A stretch of 64,000 nucleotides of DNA from Candidatus Zhuqueibacterota bacterium (GTDB lineage Bacteria; Zhuqueibacterota; QNDG01; JABMRT01). Position numbers and translations under genes: made by a program. Below the pieces are notes generated by a model, which searched no databases, was not told the origin of the DNA, and saw only the letters and a program-made list of their open reading frames with translations. The stretch covers positions 1-64,000 of the forward strand of contig JABMRT010000038.1 in the NCBI GenBank assembly GCA_013202295.1. The letters are read 5' to 3'. Positions 55,112 through 64,000 of the stretch are shown here, piece after piece; within the stretch, counting starts at the first letter, position 1; every line of letters starts with the position of its first letter.

Positions 55112-58100
55112 ATGATTCAATCACGCATTCAAAATACCATTCGACTGATCGGTATTCCACTATTGTTTTTCCTGATGGTCTCTTCAGCGTGGGCCCAGGC
55201 ACCCCAATGGTGTGATTTCTGGGGACAGGGCGAGTTTGAGGGGACGCCAGTAGGTGCCGGCCATACGATTGGCGCGTATAACAGCTCGGGTCAATTGTGC
55301 GGTGAGGCAACCGGTACTGCTGGATGGTTCAACCTTCGCGTACATGGTGTTTATTCTGGTTCACCCTATTATCCAAACGGCGCATCAGAGGGTGATACTC
55401 TAACGTTCAAGATCAACGGATCGAACGCGAACTGGTCTCCCGGCACTCAGAGTGTACCGAAGAAGGACAATGTCTGGCAAGCCAATGGCAGTTCCAATAT
55501 CGATCTGGATGTACCCGATGAAATCATCGTGGTTGCCAATCCGGGTGGGCCGTATAGCGGGCAGGAGGGGAGCGTCATTCAGTTTAACGGTTCCGGCTCT
55601 CAGGATGCGATCACTTATAGTTGGAATTTTGGGGATGGAAACACAGGCTCCGGCGTCTCTCCCACCCATACCTATCTGGATAACAATACTTATACGGTCA
55701 CATTGACCTGTACCAACGGGGCGTTGAGTGACGATGGAGCAACTACAGCAACAATCAGTAATGTCGCTCCCACAGCCAGTGCGGGCAATGACAAGTCGGG
55801 CAATGAGGGGCAAGTCCTCAGTTTTGCGGGCGGCGCCACGGATCCCGGAACGAATGATGTGTTGACCTACAGCTGGAATTTTGGTGATGGGCAGACTGCC
55901 AGCGGTCAGAACGTGACCCATGCTTACGCGGATAACTTTATATATACGGTCACATTGACCGTCAACGATGATGACGGGGGATCAGATACGGATCAATTGA
56001 CGGCCACGATCGCGAACCTTTCACCTACAGCCGAGGCGGGCGGGCCATACAGCGGCATTTTAAACCAGGCAGTACAACTTTATGGCAGCGCTTCTGATCC
56101 GGGATCTGCCGATGTTTCGTCATTGGCCTATGCATGGGATTTGGATAATGATGGCGTGTACGACGATGCGACGGGTGCCAATCCAGCACCAACGTTTTCA
56201 TCCGAGGGTACATATCCTATTTCGCTCCGAGTTACGGATAAAGATGGTGCTTCAGATACAGACGGTTCATCAATAGCAGTTGCGAATGGTGTGCAGATTG
56301 TAGTAACTACGTCCCCTTCGGGAAGGTTGCTGATCATTGATGGAACGACTCATGCGACACCTGCTTCTTTTTACTGGGTGCCTGGAAGTCATCATACTGT
56401 CGAGGCCATTTCTCCCCAGAGCGCGGGTACTGGTGTCCGCTTTGTGTATAGCACATGGAGTGACGGCGGTCAGCGAGTTCATACCTATATCACTCCTTCA
56501 AGCAATGCCTCAATTACTGCTAATTTTGATTTGCAATATGCCTTAACTGTTGAGTCTGATCATGGAGATTCCTATGGCGGCGGTTGGTTTTTTCAGGGCA
56601 CCACTGCGACATTTGGTGTCACAACCCCGGATGAAGATCCGGGCGGGACTCGTTATACCCTTATTGAGTGGACAGGTTCCGGAACCGGTTCGTATAGCGG
56701 GACCAATCCGGAAAATTCGGTGGCGATGAACAACGCCATTACAGAAACAGCAGATTGGAATGTCGAATATTTTCTCGCCACAGCAGTGGATCCCATAGGC
56801 GCTGGTACAGTCTCTCCAGCTCCGCCAGGAGCCTGGTATGCGGCATCAGCCACAGCAAATGTAAGCGCCGATCCAGTGGGTGATTTTGAATGGATTGGAT
56901 GGGGCGGTGACTTAACTGGCACAACTACGCCGACAACCCTTCTGATGAATGAGCCGAAAAGTGTGGTTGCCAATTTCCAGGGGCAGGTGACCATCACCCT
57001 TTCAACCGATCCTGCCGGATTGTCTTATTTTGTGGATGGTACGGAATATACGGAGACAGAGTCCTTTGTCTGGTTGCAAGGCAGTACCCATACGTTCTCT
57101 ACGACCTCACCTCAACCTGGCGCTGCAGGTGTGCAGTATCTTTACAGTCAGTGGAGTGACGGCGGTGCGCAGGAGCACACATACACTGTGCCTGTGCTTG
57201 ACGAGGAGGTCACAGCCGAATTTACGCTCCAGTACTATCTCACTGTGGATTCGGATCGGGGCAATCCCACAGGAGAAGGATGGTATAACGCGAACAGTAT
57301 GGCCTCGTTTTCTGTGGATTCACTGGATCAGATCAGTGCGGATGAGCGATATCAATTTAATCACTGGGAGGGCGATGGTCCGAACAGCTACAATGGTGAC
57401 GAACTGTCTCCCAGTATTCTAATGGTTGGACCCGTTACTCAGGAGGCGTTCTGGAGCCATCAATACTATGTCTCTCTTGCAGTGGAACCGGATACTGCCG
57501 GGACGATTCAACCCTTGTCAGTTCCCGGTGGTTGGGCCATTGTGAATCAGCAATTGACTCTGACCGCGATTGGCAATATTGATGCAGGATATGGATTTTC
57601 ACATTGGGAAGGGGATGATGCCAGTACAGATAATCCACTTCATATTGTGATAGATAATCCGGTATCTTTAACTGCCCATTTTATAATGGGCGCTGTTCGA
57701 ATCAGCAGTGATCCCCTAGGTCTACTGGTTGTTGTGGATGGGGAGGAAATTACAACTCCGCGTGTCTATAGCTGGCTTCCGGGAGAAATCCATGAACTGG
57801 GTGTGGTCACGCCTCAGGGCGACAGTGCCTCTGCCGTCTATTCTTTTTCAAACTGGAGCGATGAGGGCGCACCAGAACACACGATTACAATTGAAGAAAA
57901 TCTGGAAATATATAAAGCCTTTTATGATGCAGCCTATATGGTTCGTGTAGAGACCGATTACGGTACACCCATTCTGAACGGCGAGATGGTCGATCAGGGA
58001 TTGTTTGATGAAGGAAGCCGGATCACGGTTTCCATAGACAGCTTGGTATCCATCACGGATGAGATTCGCCGTCGGTTTAACAGTTGGACCGGTACGGGAT

Positions 58101-59332
58101 CGGGCTCCGTCTCTTCCAGCAATCGGGAAATTGAGATTGAAGTGAATGCTCCGATCACAGAACGTACCAACTGGATCACGCAGTATAAATTGAAAGCACG
58201 GAAAAATCCTTCTCATGCTCCGGGCTCGAGTATTGTACTCAATCCCACCGGTCCCTGGTTTGACCAGAATCAGGTAGTAACTGCCATTGCTGTGATTATT
58301 GATACCTCCTATACCTTTCTGGGGTGGAGTGGCGCAGTGAGCAGTTCCAATGATACCCTATCATTCACAATGATTGGGCCAATGGAGATCATCGCTTCGT
58401 TTGATACACCGAATCAACCCCCTGCGATTGATGGCGTACCGCTGCTTGATCTTGTAGAGGATGAGACAGGAGTGTTGTCACTTGAATGGTTGATGTCCTT
58501 CATTTCTGATCCAAATGATCCGATTGATTCACTGGATATTGAATTCAAACAGGGTAATCATGTGGTTGTTCAAATTGACACTCCCAATCAGATGATCTAT
58601 CTATTTCCGGAGGCGGAATGGAGCGGTATGGATGGTATAGAGATCACGGCGACCGATCCTTTTGGCGAGTCAGATACAGAAACAGTGATCGTGCGGATCC
58701 TGTCCAGTCCGGATCGGCCACTGCCGTTTGAAGCGCTGTATCCTGCAAATGATACTGTGTTCACCGAGTGGTCGCTCCCCGTCGAATTTCTCTGGCAGTC
58801 TTCCTTAAATGTGGATGAGGGCGACTCAATCCAGTATACCTTTTACATGGGACCGTCTGAAAATTTGATGAGTGCGGGCACATTTCGCATTGTCGGTATT
58901 GAGGACACGACAATCCTTCTTCCGCCTCAGGCATCCAACACGTATTATTGGGGTGTGCGGGCGAATGACACTCAAGAAAATTATACGTGGTGCACGGAAG
59001 TCTTTCAGATTCATGTGATGACCAGTGTAATGCAAACACCATCAGAGAATCCGAAATCGTATCGACTTGCTCAGAATTATCCCAATCCCTTCAATCCGGA
59101 GACGGTCATTCCTTATGATCTGCCGAAGGAATCCAATGTAGCAATCCGAATTTTCGACACGACAGGCCGGTTGGTCCGCACCCTGATGCACAAAACGCAA
59201 GAAGCGGGATATCACCAGATCATTTGGGATGGGATGAACACTCAGGCACAACAAGTCGCCTCAGGTGTGTATGTCATCCATATGCAAGCCGGGGATTTTG
59301 TTCATCAGAGAAAGATTGTTCTGATCCGATAA
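55112..59332 (+). CDS. Secreted 1406-residue protein with PKD and InlB-like repeats and type IX sorting domain
   Basis: A signal peptide (to WAQA) is followed by a WCDFWG module (about 30-133) like that in the preceding protein, three PKD domains (about 143-392; YSWNFGDG appears twice), and three tandem super-repeats of about 235 residues (393-624, 625-859, 860-1100). Each super-repeat is made of InlB-type divergent repeats with W-[TS]-G or W-E-G-D motifs. Then come a cadherin-like and an FN3-like domain, and the sorting module with NYPNPFNPET near 1322. No catalytic motif is seen. It is probably a cell-surface or secreted adhesin or binding protein. Confidence 0.86.
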   Translation: MIQSRIQNTIRLIGIPLLFFLMVSSAWAQAPQWCDFWGQGEFEGTPVGAGHTIGAYNSSGQLCGEATGTAGWFNLRVHGVYSGSPYYPNGASEGDTLTFKINGSNANWSPGTQSVPKKDNVWQANGSSNIDLDVPDEIIVVANPGGPYSGQEGSVIQFNGSGSQDAITYSWNFGDGNTGSGVSPTHTYLDNNTYTVTLTCTNGALSDDGATTATISNVAPTASAGNDKSGNEGQVLSFAGGATDPGTNDVLTYSWNFGDGQTASGQNVTHAYADNFIYTVTLTVNDDDGGSDTDQLTATIANLSPTAEAGGPYSGILNQAVQLYGSASDPGSADVSSLAYAWDLDNDGVYDDATGANPAPTFSSEGTYPISLRVTDKDGASDTDGSSIAVANGVQIVVTTSPSGRLLIIDGTTHATPASFYWVPGSHHTVEAISPQSAGTGVRFVYSTWSDGGQRVHTYITPSSNASITANFDLQYALTVESDHGDSYGGGWFFQGTTATFGVTTPDEDPGGTRYTLIEWTGSGTGSYSGTNPENSVAMNNAITETADWNVEYFLATAVDPIGAGTVSPAPPGAWYAASATANVSADPVGDFEWIGWGGDLTGTTTPTTLLMNEPKSVVANFQGQVTITLSTDPAGLSYFVDGTEYTETESFVWLQGSTHTFSTTSPQPGAAGVQYLYSQWSDGGAQEHTYTVPVLDEEVTAEFTLQYYLTVDSDRGNPTGEGWYNANSMASFSVDSLDQISADERYQFNHWEGDGPNSYNGDELSPSILMVGPVTQEAFWSHQYYVSLAVEPDTAGTIQPLSVPGGWAIVNQQLTLTAIGNIDAGYGFSHWEGDDASTDNPLHIVIDNPVSLTAHFIMGAVRISSDPLGLLVVVDGEEITTPRVYSWLPGEIHELGVVTPQGDSASAVYSFSNWSDEGAPEHTITIEENLEIYKAFYDAAYMVRVETDYGTPILNGEMVDQGLFDEGSRITVSIDSLVSITDEIRRRFNSWTGTGSGSVSSSNREIEIEVNAPITERTNWITQYKLKARKNPSHAPGSSIVLNPTGPWFDQNQVVTAIAVIIDTSYTFLGWSGAVSSSNDTLSFTMIGPMEIIASFDTPNQPPAIDGVPLLDLVEDETGVLSLEWLMSFISDPNDPIDSLDIEFKQGNHVVVQIDTPNQMIYLFPEAEWSGMDGIEITATDPFGESDTETVIVRILSSPDRPLPFEALYPANDTVFTEWSLPVEFLWQSSLNVDEGDSIQYTFYMGPSENLMSAGTFRIVGIEDTTILLPPQASNTYYWGVRANDTQENYTWCTEVFQIHVMTSVMQTPSENPKSYRLAQNYPNPFNPETVIPYDLPKESNVAIRIFDTTGRLVRTLMHKTQEAGYHQIIWDGMNTQAQQVASGVYVIHMQAGDFVHQRKIVLIR

Positions 59333-59447
59333 GAATGGTCGTTGAAAGCGGTGTGTGTCCAGCACCTGCTGGAAAAAGTGTTACAGTTGAATAGTAAATA
59401 GTGGGTGGTCAGAAGCAAGCGGTTTATCCATTGATTTCTAAGTTTAT

Positions 59448-59480
59448 AAGTCCCCGGCACTTTTAAAGTGCCGGGGACTT
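59448..59480. repeat. Perfect 16-base palindrome, terminator-like
   Basis: AAGTCCCCGGCACTTT (59448-59463) and AAAGTGCCGGGGACTT (59465-59480) are exact inverted copies with a single base between them. It lies 115 bases after the last secreted-protein gene and has no long T run, so it may be a mobile palindromic repeat rather than, or as well as, a terminator. Confidence 0.75.
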
Positions 59481-59708
59481 TGTTGATTTTAGTCTTTCCT
59501 CTATTTTGGGAAAAACTTTTTTTGACGCTATATTGAATCGAGTGGGTATTTTAAATACAATGTGCCACAGATAAACAAGGACGAAGCACGGATAGAATGA
59601 AAAATTATTAGATAAAAAATGCCGTTATGATCTGATTCGTTTTTCAAGTATATATTATTGAACTGGAAGTGTTTATAAAGCACAATTTAAAAAATGAACG
59701 CCAAAAAT

Positions 59709-59740
59709 AAAAAAGGCCGAGACAATGTCCCGACCTTTTT
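59709..59740 (-). terminator. Terminator of the OmpP1/FadL-like gene
   Basis: AAAAAGG (59710-59716) pairs with CCTTTTT (59734-59740), continued by CG/CG and GAC/GTC around an AAT loop with two mismatches. It lies about 20 bases after the porin stop and is followed by a T run on the minus strand. Confidence 0.8.
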
Positions 59741-59759
59741 ATTTTACGATAGTTATTAT

Positions 59760-61337
59760 TTAGCGAGTAAAGGTCAAACCAAACGTGATGACATCGGCGC
59801 TCATGCTATAAACACCCGCATAGTTTTCATTCCATGAATCAACGCCGTTTGCTCCCCACTCATAATCTGTCACATCTCGATCAGCCATCATGACTTTTTC
59901 ATACGCAACATTGAGTTGAATCTTACCTAATTCTAATCCCAATCCGGCAGTGATCACGTTGCGGTCATTCGGATCAAGCAGTGTAGGTGTTATGGTCTCA
60001 TCTGGTACCGGAGAGGCAACCATGTAAAAGCCACCACGGAGATCCAATTTAACTTTTTCAGCATCAATGACACGATATTCTGCTCCGACTGCGGTTTCCC
60101 ATGTGTCTTCCCAGCTGAGTGTCATTGCGGTTGAGGTTGTAGTGGATTGAATTTGTAGGTTTACATCAACTTCATTCCAGGATGCCCAGTTGGTAAAGGT
60201 TTCGGAAACCGTTAGGGTTAAACGATCAATTGGTTTAAGGGCCACGCCAAAACTCAAACTGGTTGGCAGAGGCAGATCGGCTTCTGCATAGAGTTTCGTG
60301 CTCTGAGAAACACCGGGGAAAATTTGGTAAAGCATCTGCTTGTAGAGCATTTCGGTGGCAAGGCTGTCAGCTCCCATATTTAGCGTGTCGTAGACCGTTG
60401 CGACATAGGTTTCTATCACTCCCTCGTATCCTGCTCGAGATTCTTCTGTCAGACCGGGCAGATGCACTGTCTGGGTCATGGTACCCTTCAGTTTCAGATC
60501 CTGGTAGATCCGTGCAGACACACCCACACTGAGCCAATCAGTTGCATCCACATGGAGCCCCATGTTGAGGTTCCATGATGAGCCTTTTCCGGTCAGGTTG
60601 GTTTCTACCATCAGTCGCTCGTGGTCAGGGTTCATGACACCATACGCTTCAAAAAGGTTAAACAGCGCTGCAGCTTGGGCAAATTGTGGATCCGCATCCA
60701 CGAGAAGTGGAACGCCCACTTCATTCAGTTCCAGTTTGCCTCTTTGTGTATATCCCACTCCCAAACCAAGAGACACGCCTTCAAATATTTCATAGGCAAC
60801 TGTGGGCTGAAAGAAAACCACTTCATGGTCGCTGCCGGTTTCGTATCCCTCTTCGCCACTTAAATCCCAGTTTGCTCTACCTGTCGGATCGTCTGTACGA
60901 AATCCAGGTGGAACATCATAAAGATCAAACTCGGCACCCAGACCAAAGGGAGCGTACAAGCCGAATCCCAATGTCAGTTTTTCGACTGGCTGAAAAAACA
61001 GACCGATTGCCGGAACATGAAATGTTTGCTCCCTAAGTTCATTCGCACTTGTTGAGAGTCCTGAAAATTGCGGACTTGGATACGCATGCGGTTGATAGGT
61101 TCCTGTGGGGGTAATGAGAGCGTAGGAGATGCCGATGGTTGTGCCTTTCAATTGCGTCAGACCTGCCGGATTAAAAAAGAGCGCGCTCCAATCGTCAGCC
61201 AGTCCTGTAAACGAGCTTCCCATTGCGGTAGAGCGTGCACCCACTGTTCCAATCTGACTTCCATTACTTGCCCAGAGTGAAACACTCCCGAGCATAATTA
61301 AACAACCAAGCAAAATTACCGTTCCTCTTCGAATCAT
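59760..61337 (-). CDS. OmpP1/FadL-family outer-membrane protein
   Basis: This is a 525-residue outer-membrane beta barrel of the FadL/TodX family, which lets hydrophobic compounds such as fatty acids across the outer membrane. The family N-terminus is clear: after the signal peptide comes GARSTAMGSSFTGLADDWSA and LFFNPAGLTQL. The C-terminus ends in an aromatic strand (FGLTF). The frame extends ten codons upstream, but the ATG at 61337 has a GGGAGGAA site and heads the signal peptide. The substrate cannot be told. Confidence 0.9.
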   Translation of the reverse strand: MIRRGTVILLGCLIMLGSVSLWASNGSQIGTVGARSTAMGSSFTGLADDWSALFFNPAGLTQLKGTTIGISYALITPTGTYQPHAYPSPQFSGLSTSANELREQTFHVPAIGLFFQPVEKLTLGFGLYAPFGLGAEFDLYDVPPGFRTDDPTGRANWDLSGEEGYETGSDHEVVFFQPTVAYEIFEGVSLGLGVGYTQRGKLELNEVGVPLLVDADPQFAQAAALFNLFEAYGVMNPDHERLMVETNLTGKGSSWNLNMGLHVDATDWLSVGVSARIYQDLKLKGTMTQTVHLPGLTEESRAGYEGVIETYVATVYDTLNMGADSLATEMLYKQMLYQIFPGVSQSTKLYAEADLPLPTSLSFGVALKPIDRLTLTVSETFTNWASWNEVDVNLQIQSTTTSTAMTLSWEDTWETAVGAEYRVIDAEKVKLDLRGGFYMVASPVPDETITPTLLDPNDRNVITAGLGLELGKIQLNVAYEKVMMADRDVTDYEWGANGVDSWNENYAGVYSMSADVITFGLTFTR

Positions 61338-61442
61338 TGATTCCTCCCCATCTTTATTAAATGTCATGAATGAATTCTAGGACTCGCGATGAAGGAAACT
61401 GCTGTTTTCCTCCAAAGTTAATCAGAATACAACATTTAGATT

Positions 61443-61470
61443 AATATACAAGAAAATGTGAATTTGTCAA
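61443..61470 (-). promoter_or_regulatory. Promoter of the OmpP1/FadL-like gene
   Basis: On the minus strand TTGACA (61465-61470) and TATATT (61443-61448) are 16 bases apart, about 105 bases before the start codon. It faces away from the SPOR gene promoter. Confidence 0.75.
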
Positions 61471-61518
61471 CTCATTTTTGTTTTGTATGATATAAGAGAA
61501 GGGTTCTGTAAAAACAAC

Positions 61519-61547
61519 TTGTTCAAAAATGAAAAAATTTGTAAATT
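61519..61547 (+). promoter_or_regulatory. Possible promoter of the SPOR lipoprotein gene
   Basis: TTGTTC (61519-61524) and TAAATT (61542-61547) are 17 bases apart, 35 bases before the gene. Both boxes are imperfect in an AT-rich stretch. Confidence 0.4.
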
Positions 61548-61582
61548 TCCACAGTTTGTTAAGCCAATTTAAGGATTGATTT

Positions 61583-62113
61583 ATGTCTCGATATTTATTG
61601 ATTTTATGCCTTTTCATGGTTTTAATGATTTCGTGTTCCCTTTCCCAATTTGGGTGGCAGGTCGAGCCTGATACCGAAGCCAAGCCGGACGAAAAAGAAT
61701 TGGTTGAGGATTTTGATCCATTGACAATGAACGATGAAGAGATCATAGTTGAACCTTTACCTGAACAAACCTCCGTTGCATCTGATGAACCCGTACTTGC
61801 TTCCAGCACAATTTCAAATGTGTCCACAAATCAGGTGGATAATGGTGAAGAGGTGTTGGGTTGGCGGGTTCAGTTGTTATCTGTAAGCGATGAGCAAAGC
61901 GCCCGAGAGGCGAAGGGGCGTGCTATGAAGCGATTCAATGAAGGTGTATATATGATTTTAGATGGATCGTCCTATAAAATTCGAGTGGGGGATTGTATCT
62001 CAGAGGATGACGCCAAAAATTTGGTTACAAAAGCGATTCAAAAAGGTTATCCTGATGCCTGGAAAGTGGTTTCCAGGGTGAGCGGGAATTCAAATCCCTC
62101 AGAAAATCCGTAG
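61583..62113 (+). CDS. SPOR-domain lipoprotein
   Basis: This 176-residue protein has a lipoprotein signal with a likely lipidated Cys18 (LMISC), an acidic linker (about 28-85), and a C-terminal SPOR domain (about 92-165, GWRVQLLSVSDEQSAREAKG and YKIRVGDC). SPOR domains bind denuded peptidoglycan, often at division sites. The protein is thus probably membrane-anchored in the periplasm, with a role in the cell wall. It precedes yebC, but a separate promoter suggests yebC is not dependent on it. Confidence 0.85.
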   Translation: MSRYLLILCLFMVLMISCSLSQFGWQVEPDTEAKPDEKELVEDFDPLTMNDEEIIVEPLPEQTSVASDEPVLASSTISNVSTNQVDNGEEVLGWRVQLLSVSDEQSAREAKGRAMKRFNEGVYMILDGSSYKIRVGDCISEDDAKNLVTKAIQKGYPDAWKVVSRVSGNSNPSENP

Positions 62114-62209
62114 CCTTTTATCATCAAACTATCTGGCCATTCGGCGTACCTGATGCGCGCGTGATGTTTTTTCTTTTTTGCTTCGTGGAAAGGCTTTTCG
62201 TTTTAAATC

Positions 62210-62238
62210 TTGAAATAAGCCAAAAAAATCACTAAATT
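62210..62238 (+). promoter_or_regulatory. Promoter of the yebC-ruvCA genes
   Basis: TTGAAA (62210-62215) and TAAATT (62233-62238) are 17 bases apart, 30 bases before yebC. The AGGAGG ribosome site follows at 62258-62263. Confidence 0.6.
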
Positions 62239-62268
62239 TAAAGAAGTTTGAATAATTAGGAGGTTGCG

Positions 62269-62988
62269 ATGTCTGGTCACTCCAAGTGGAGTACGATCAA
62301 ACGGAAAAAAGCATCGAAGGATGCTGAGCGCGGTAAGATGTTTACTAAACTCATAAAGGAGATTACAACCGCAGCGCGCCAGGGTGGAGGAGACGAGTCT
62401 TCCAATACGCGTCTCAGGTCTGCGATTCTCTCCGCAAAAAGTTCGAATATGCCCCAACAAAATATTGATCGGGCCGTAAAAAAAGGTACAGGTGAGCTGC
62501 CTGGTGTGATTTATGAAGAGAAGATTTATGAAGGATATGGTCCGGGTGGTGTGGCGATTTTGATCGATGTGCTTACTGATAATATCAATCGAACTGCATC
62601 GGATGTGCGTCATGTGTTAAGTAAGCACAATGGCAATCTCGGAGAATCAGGCTGTGTGGCCTGGATGTTCGAGAAAAAAGGATTGATCGCCGTAAATCTG
62701 GATGACTGCGATGAAGATCGTCTCATGGAAATCGCTATTGATGCGGGCGTGGAAGATGTGACCACAGAAGAGGATGTGTATGAAATCACCACAGCACCGA
62801 ATGATTTTGACCGTGTGGTCCAGTCACTTGAGGATGCAAAAATTCCGACAGCTTCGGCCGAAGTTACAATGGTGCCGCAATCCACAGTTGCTGTGAATGA
62901 GAAACATGCAGAACAGGTACTTAAGCTGATGGATGCGCTCGAGGATAATGATGATATCCAGCAAGTTTACTCAAATTTTGATTTATAA
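62269..62988 (+). CDS. yebC: YebC/PmpR family protein
   Basis: This is a 239-residue cytoplasmic protein of the YebC family, known as a DNA-binding regulator in some bacteria and, in recent work, as a factor that helps ribosomes through proline stretches. [25 protein letters not shown] is the standard start, and [19 protein letters not shown] is the family core. It comes just before ruvC, as in many bacteria. Confidence 0.97.
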   Translation: MSGHSKWSTIKRKKASKDAERGKMFTKLIKEITTAARQGGGDESSNTRLRSAILSAKSSNMPQQNIDRAVKKGTGELPGVIYEEKIYEGYGPGGVAILIDVLTDNINRTASDVRHVLSKHNGNLGESGCVAWMFEKKGLIAVNLDDCDEDRLMEIAIDAGVEDVTTEEDVYEITTAPNDFDRVVQSLEDAKIPTASAEVTMVPQSTVAVNEKHAEQVLKLMDALEDNDDIQQVYSNFDL

Positions 62989-63010
62989 ACAGATCGGAGA
63001 GTTATAAATC

Positions 63011-63514
63011 ATGCGTGTGCTGGGTATTGATCCCGGAACCCGAATTATGGGATTTGGCCTGCTCGACTTTGAAGGCGGCTCCCAGACGCTTCGTGATTTT
63101 GGCAGTGTTTCGATCAATCCTAAAAACGCATTTGAGAAACGTTTGCTGCGCATTCATGAGGAAGTCGGTCAGATTATACTTCGATCGAAACCCGACGTGA
63201 TGGCGGTTGAAGAAGTGTTTGTCTGCAAGAATGCCAAGACGACTTTAAAGCTGGGACACGCCCGGGGTGTGGTGCTCCTTGCAGCGGCACAGCATGATGT
63301 TCCGGTTTTTGAATACGCGCCGCGAGAGATTAAACAAGCGGTTGTGGGACAGGGTGGCGCTTCCAAAGATCAAGTACGGTGGATGATGTCACAAATGCTC
63401 CGCATCCCGATTGATACACTTGATGAAGATGCCGCAGACGGTTTGGCTGTGGCCCTGTGTCATGGCCTTCGACAGAGCCGCGAGGCGATTCTGTCTTCCG
63501 GGGGCAAACGGTGA
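63011..63514 (+). CDS. ruvC: Holliday junction resolvase RuvC
   Basis: This is a 167-residue endonuclease that cuts Holliday junctions in recombination repair. The acidic catalytic residues of the family are present: Asp7 in GIDPGTRIMGFG, the glutamate in MAVEEVFVCKN, and the aspartates in DEDAADGLAVALCH. It starts 22 bases after yebC and its stop overlaps ruvA by four bases. Confidence 0.97.
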   Translation: MRVLGIDPGTRIMGFGLLDFEGGSQTLRDFGSVSINPKNAFEKRLLRIHEEVGQIILRSKPDVMAVEEVFVCKNAKTTLKLGHARGVVLLAAAQHDVPVFEYAPREIKQAVVGQGGASKDQVRWMMSQMLRIPIDTLDEDAADGLAVALCHGLRQSREAILSSGGKR

Positions 63515-64000
63515 TTGCGCAGCTCCGAGGATTGCTTATTGAAAAAAGCCCGACTTCGGTTGTATTGGAAACCGGTGGTGTCGGTTTTCAAGTGGGGATT
63601 CCACTATCCAGTCTGAACGCACTCGGGGAGCTGGGTGAAGAAATTCAGCTCTACACCTATTTGCATGTCAGAGAGGATACGCTTCAGCTCTATGGATTTG
63701 CCACAAAGCGGGAAAGAAGACTTTTCCTGCTTCTGATTTCCGTGAGCGGCGTAGGCCCTAAATTAGCCCAATCCATTTTATCGGGTATCACTGTGGATGA
63801 GTTCGAACATGCGGTTCATGGCAATCAACCCGCTGTTTTAAACCGTGTTCCGGGCGTGGGGAAGAAAACGGCCGAGCGTCTCATCCTTGAATTGCAGGAT
63901 AAAATTAAAATTGACAGCATGTCCAAATCCCGCATGTCTGCAAATCCTGCACTGACGCAGGAAGGTGAGGAGGCCATTCTGGCTCTGGTCTCTTTGGGGT
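63511..64000 (+). CDS. ruvA: Holliday junction branch migration protein RuvA, 5' part
   Basis: The gene starts with a GTG that overlaps the ruvC stop and is still open at the window edge after 163 codons. The protein reads IAQLRGLLIEKSPTSVVLE, typical of RuvA domain I. It has two helix-hairpin-helix motifs (VSGVGPKLAQSIL and VPGVGKKTAERLILEL). RuvA binds four-way junctions and guides the RuvB motor. Only the C-terminal domain is missing here. Confidence 0.96.
   Translation, partial: MIAQLRGLLIEKSPTSVVLETGGVGFQVGIPLSSLNALGELGEEIQLYTYLHVREDTLQLYGFATKRERRLFLLLISVSGVGPKLAQSILSGITVDEFEHAVHGNQPAVLNRVPGVGKKTAERLILELQDKIKIDSMSKSRMSANPALTQEGEEAILALVSLG

Larger units (their letters stand above)
59333..59759 (+). 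other. Gene-free stretch between the secreted-protein cluster and the porin gene
   Basis: No gene is seen in these 427 bases. They hold a perfect palindrome (59448-59480), a short stretch GTGCCACAGATAAACAAGG near 59562 that recalls a repeat common between genes in many bacteria, and the terminator of the porin gene. Confidence 0.6.

Noticed and set aside
43047-59332. A CRISPR array or DNA-level tandem repeat in the secreted-protein cluster
   Set aside because: The repeats are seen at protein level and are diverged; there are no short identical repeats with spacers.

Overview
The window looks like a chromosomal contig from an uncultured bacterium of the FCB superphylum (the Bacteroidetes/Chlorobi/Fibrobacteres group and relatives such as Calditrichota, KSB1 and Marinimicrobia). 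Five secreted proteins end in the YPNPFN-type C-terminal module used as a Por/type IX secretion sorting signal, there are TonB-dependent receptors and an OmpP1/FadL-type porin, and the ribosomal proteins are ordinary bacterial ones. The exact phylum cannot be fixed from the sequence alone. I see no phage, transposase or CRISPR array.

Bases 1-15770 hold the end of tuf followed by the S10, spc and alpha ribosomal blocks without interruption: rpsJ to rplQ, with secY, adk, map, infA, rpmJ and rpoA, closed by an intrinsic terminator. Ten of the 31 genes after tuf use GTG or TTG starts. A convergent, apparently shortened OLD-like ATPase gene shares that terminator.

Bases 17055-22290 (minus strand) form a vitamin B12 uptake locus. 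From a good promoter come a cobalamin riboswitch with its own terminator, an ECF-type S component, a plug-and-barrel outer-membrane protein, a second cobalamin riboswitch and a BtuB-like receptor. Upstream lie comEC and a NhaC-type antiporter with an extra N-terminal domain. A gene-free stretch (26669-27404) holds a long palindromic element and, just before smc, a promoter followed by a terminator. After smc come an initiator tRNA and a secreted esterase.

Bases 33068-42547 (minus strand) look like one eight-gene operon from a clear promoter: aspartokinase-homoserine dehydrogenase, aspartate-semialdehyde dehydrogenase, threonine synthase, an ApgM-family enzyme that probably supplies the missing homoserine kinase step, an aminotransferase, an AT-rich ABC ATPase/membrane protein pair, and a BASS transporter split by one in-frame amber codon.

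Bases 43047-59332 (plus strand) carry four consecutive large secreted proteins (2533, 734, 677 and 1406 residues) built from SGNH hydrolase, Ig-like, cohesin-like, dockerin-like, PKD and InlB-like repeat modules, all with type IX sorting ends. This is the most unusual part of the window. The right end holds an OmpP1/FadL-like porin (minus), a SPOR lipoprotein, yebC, ruvC and the start of ruvA.
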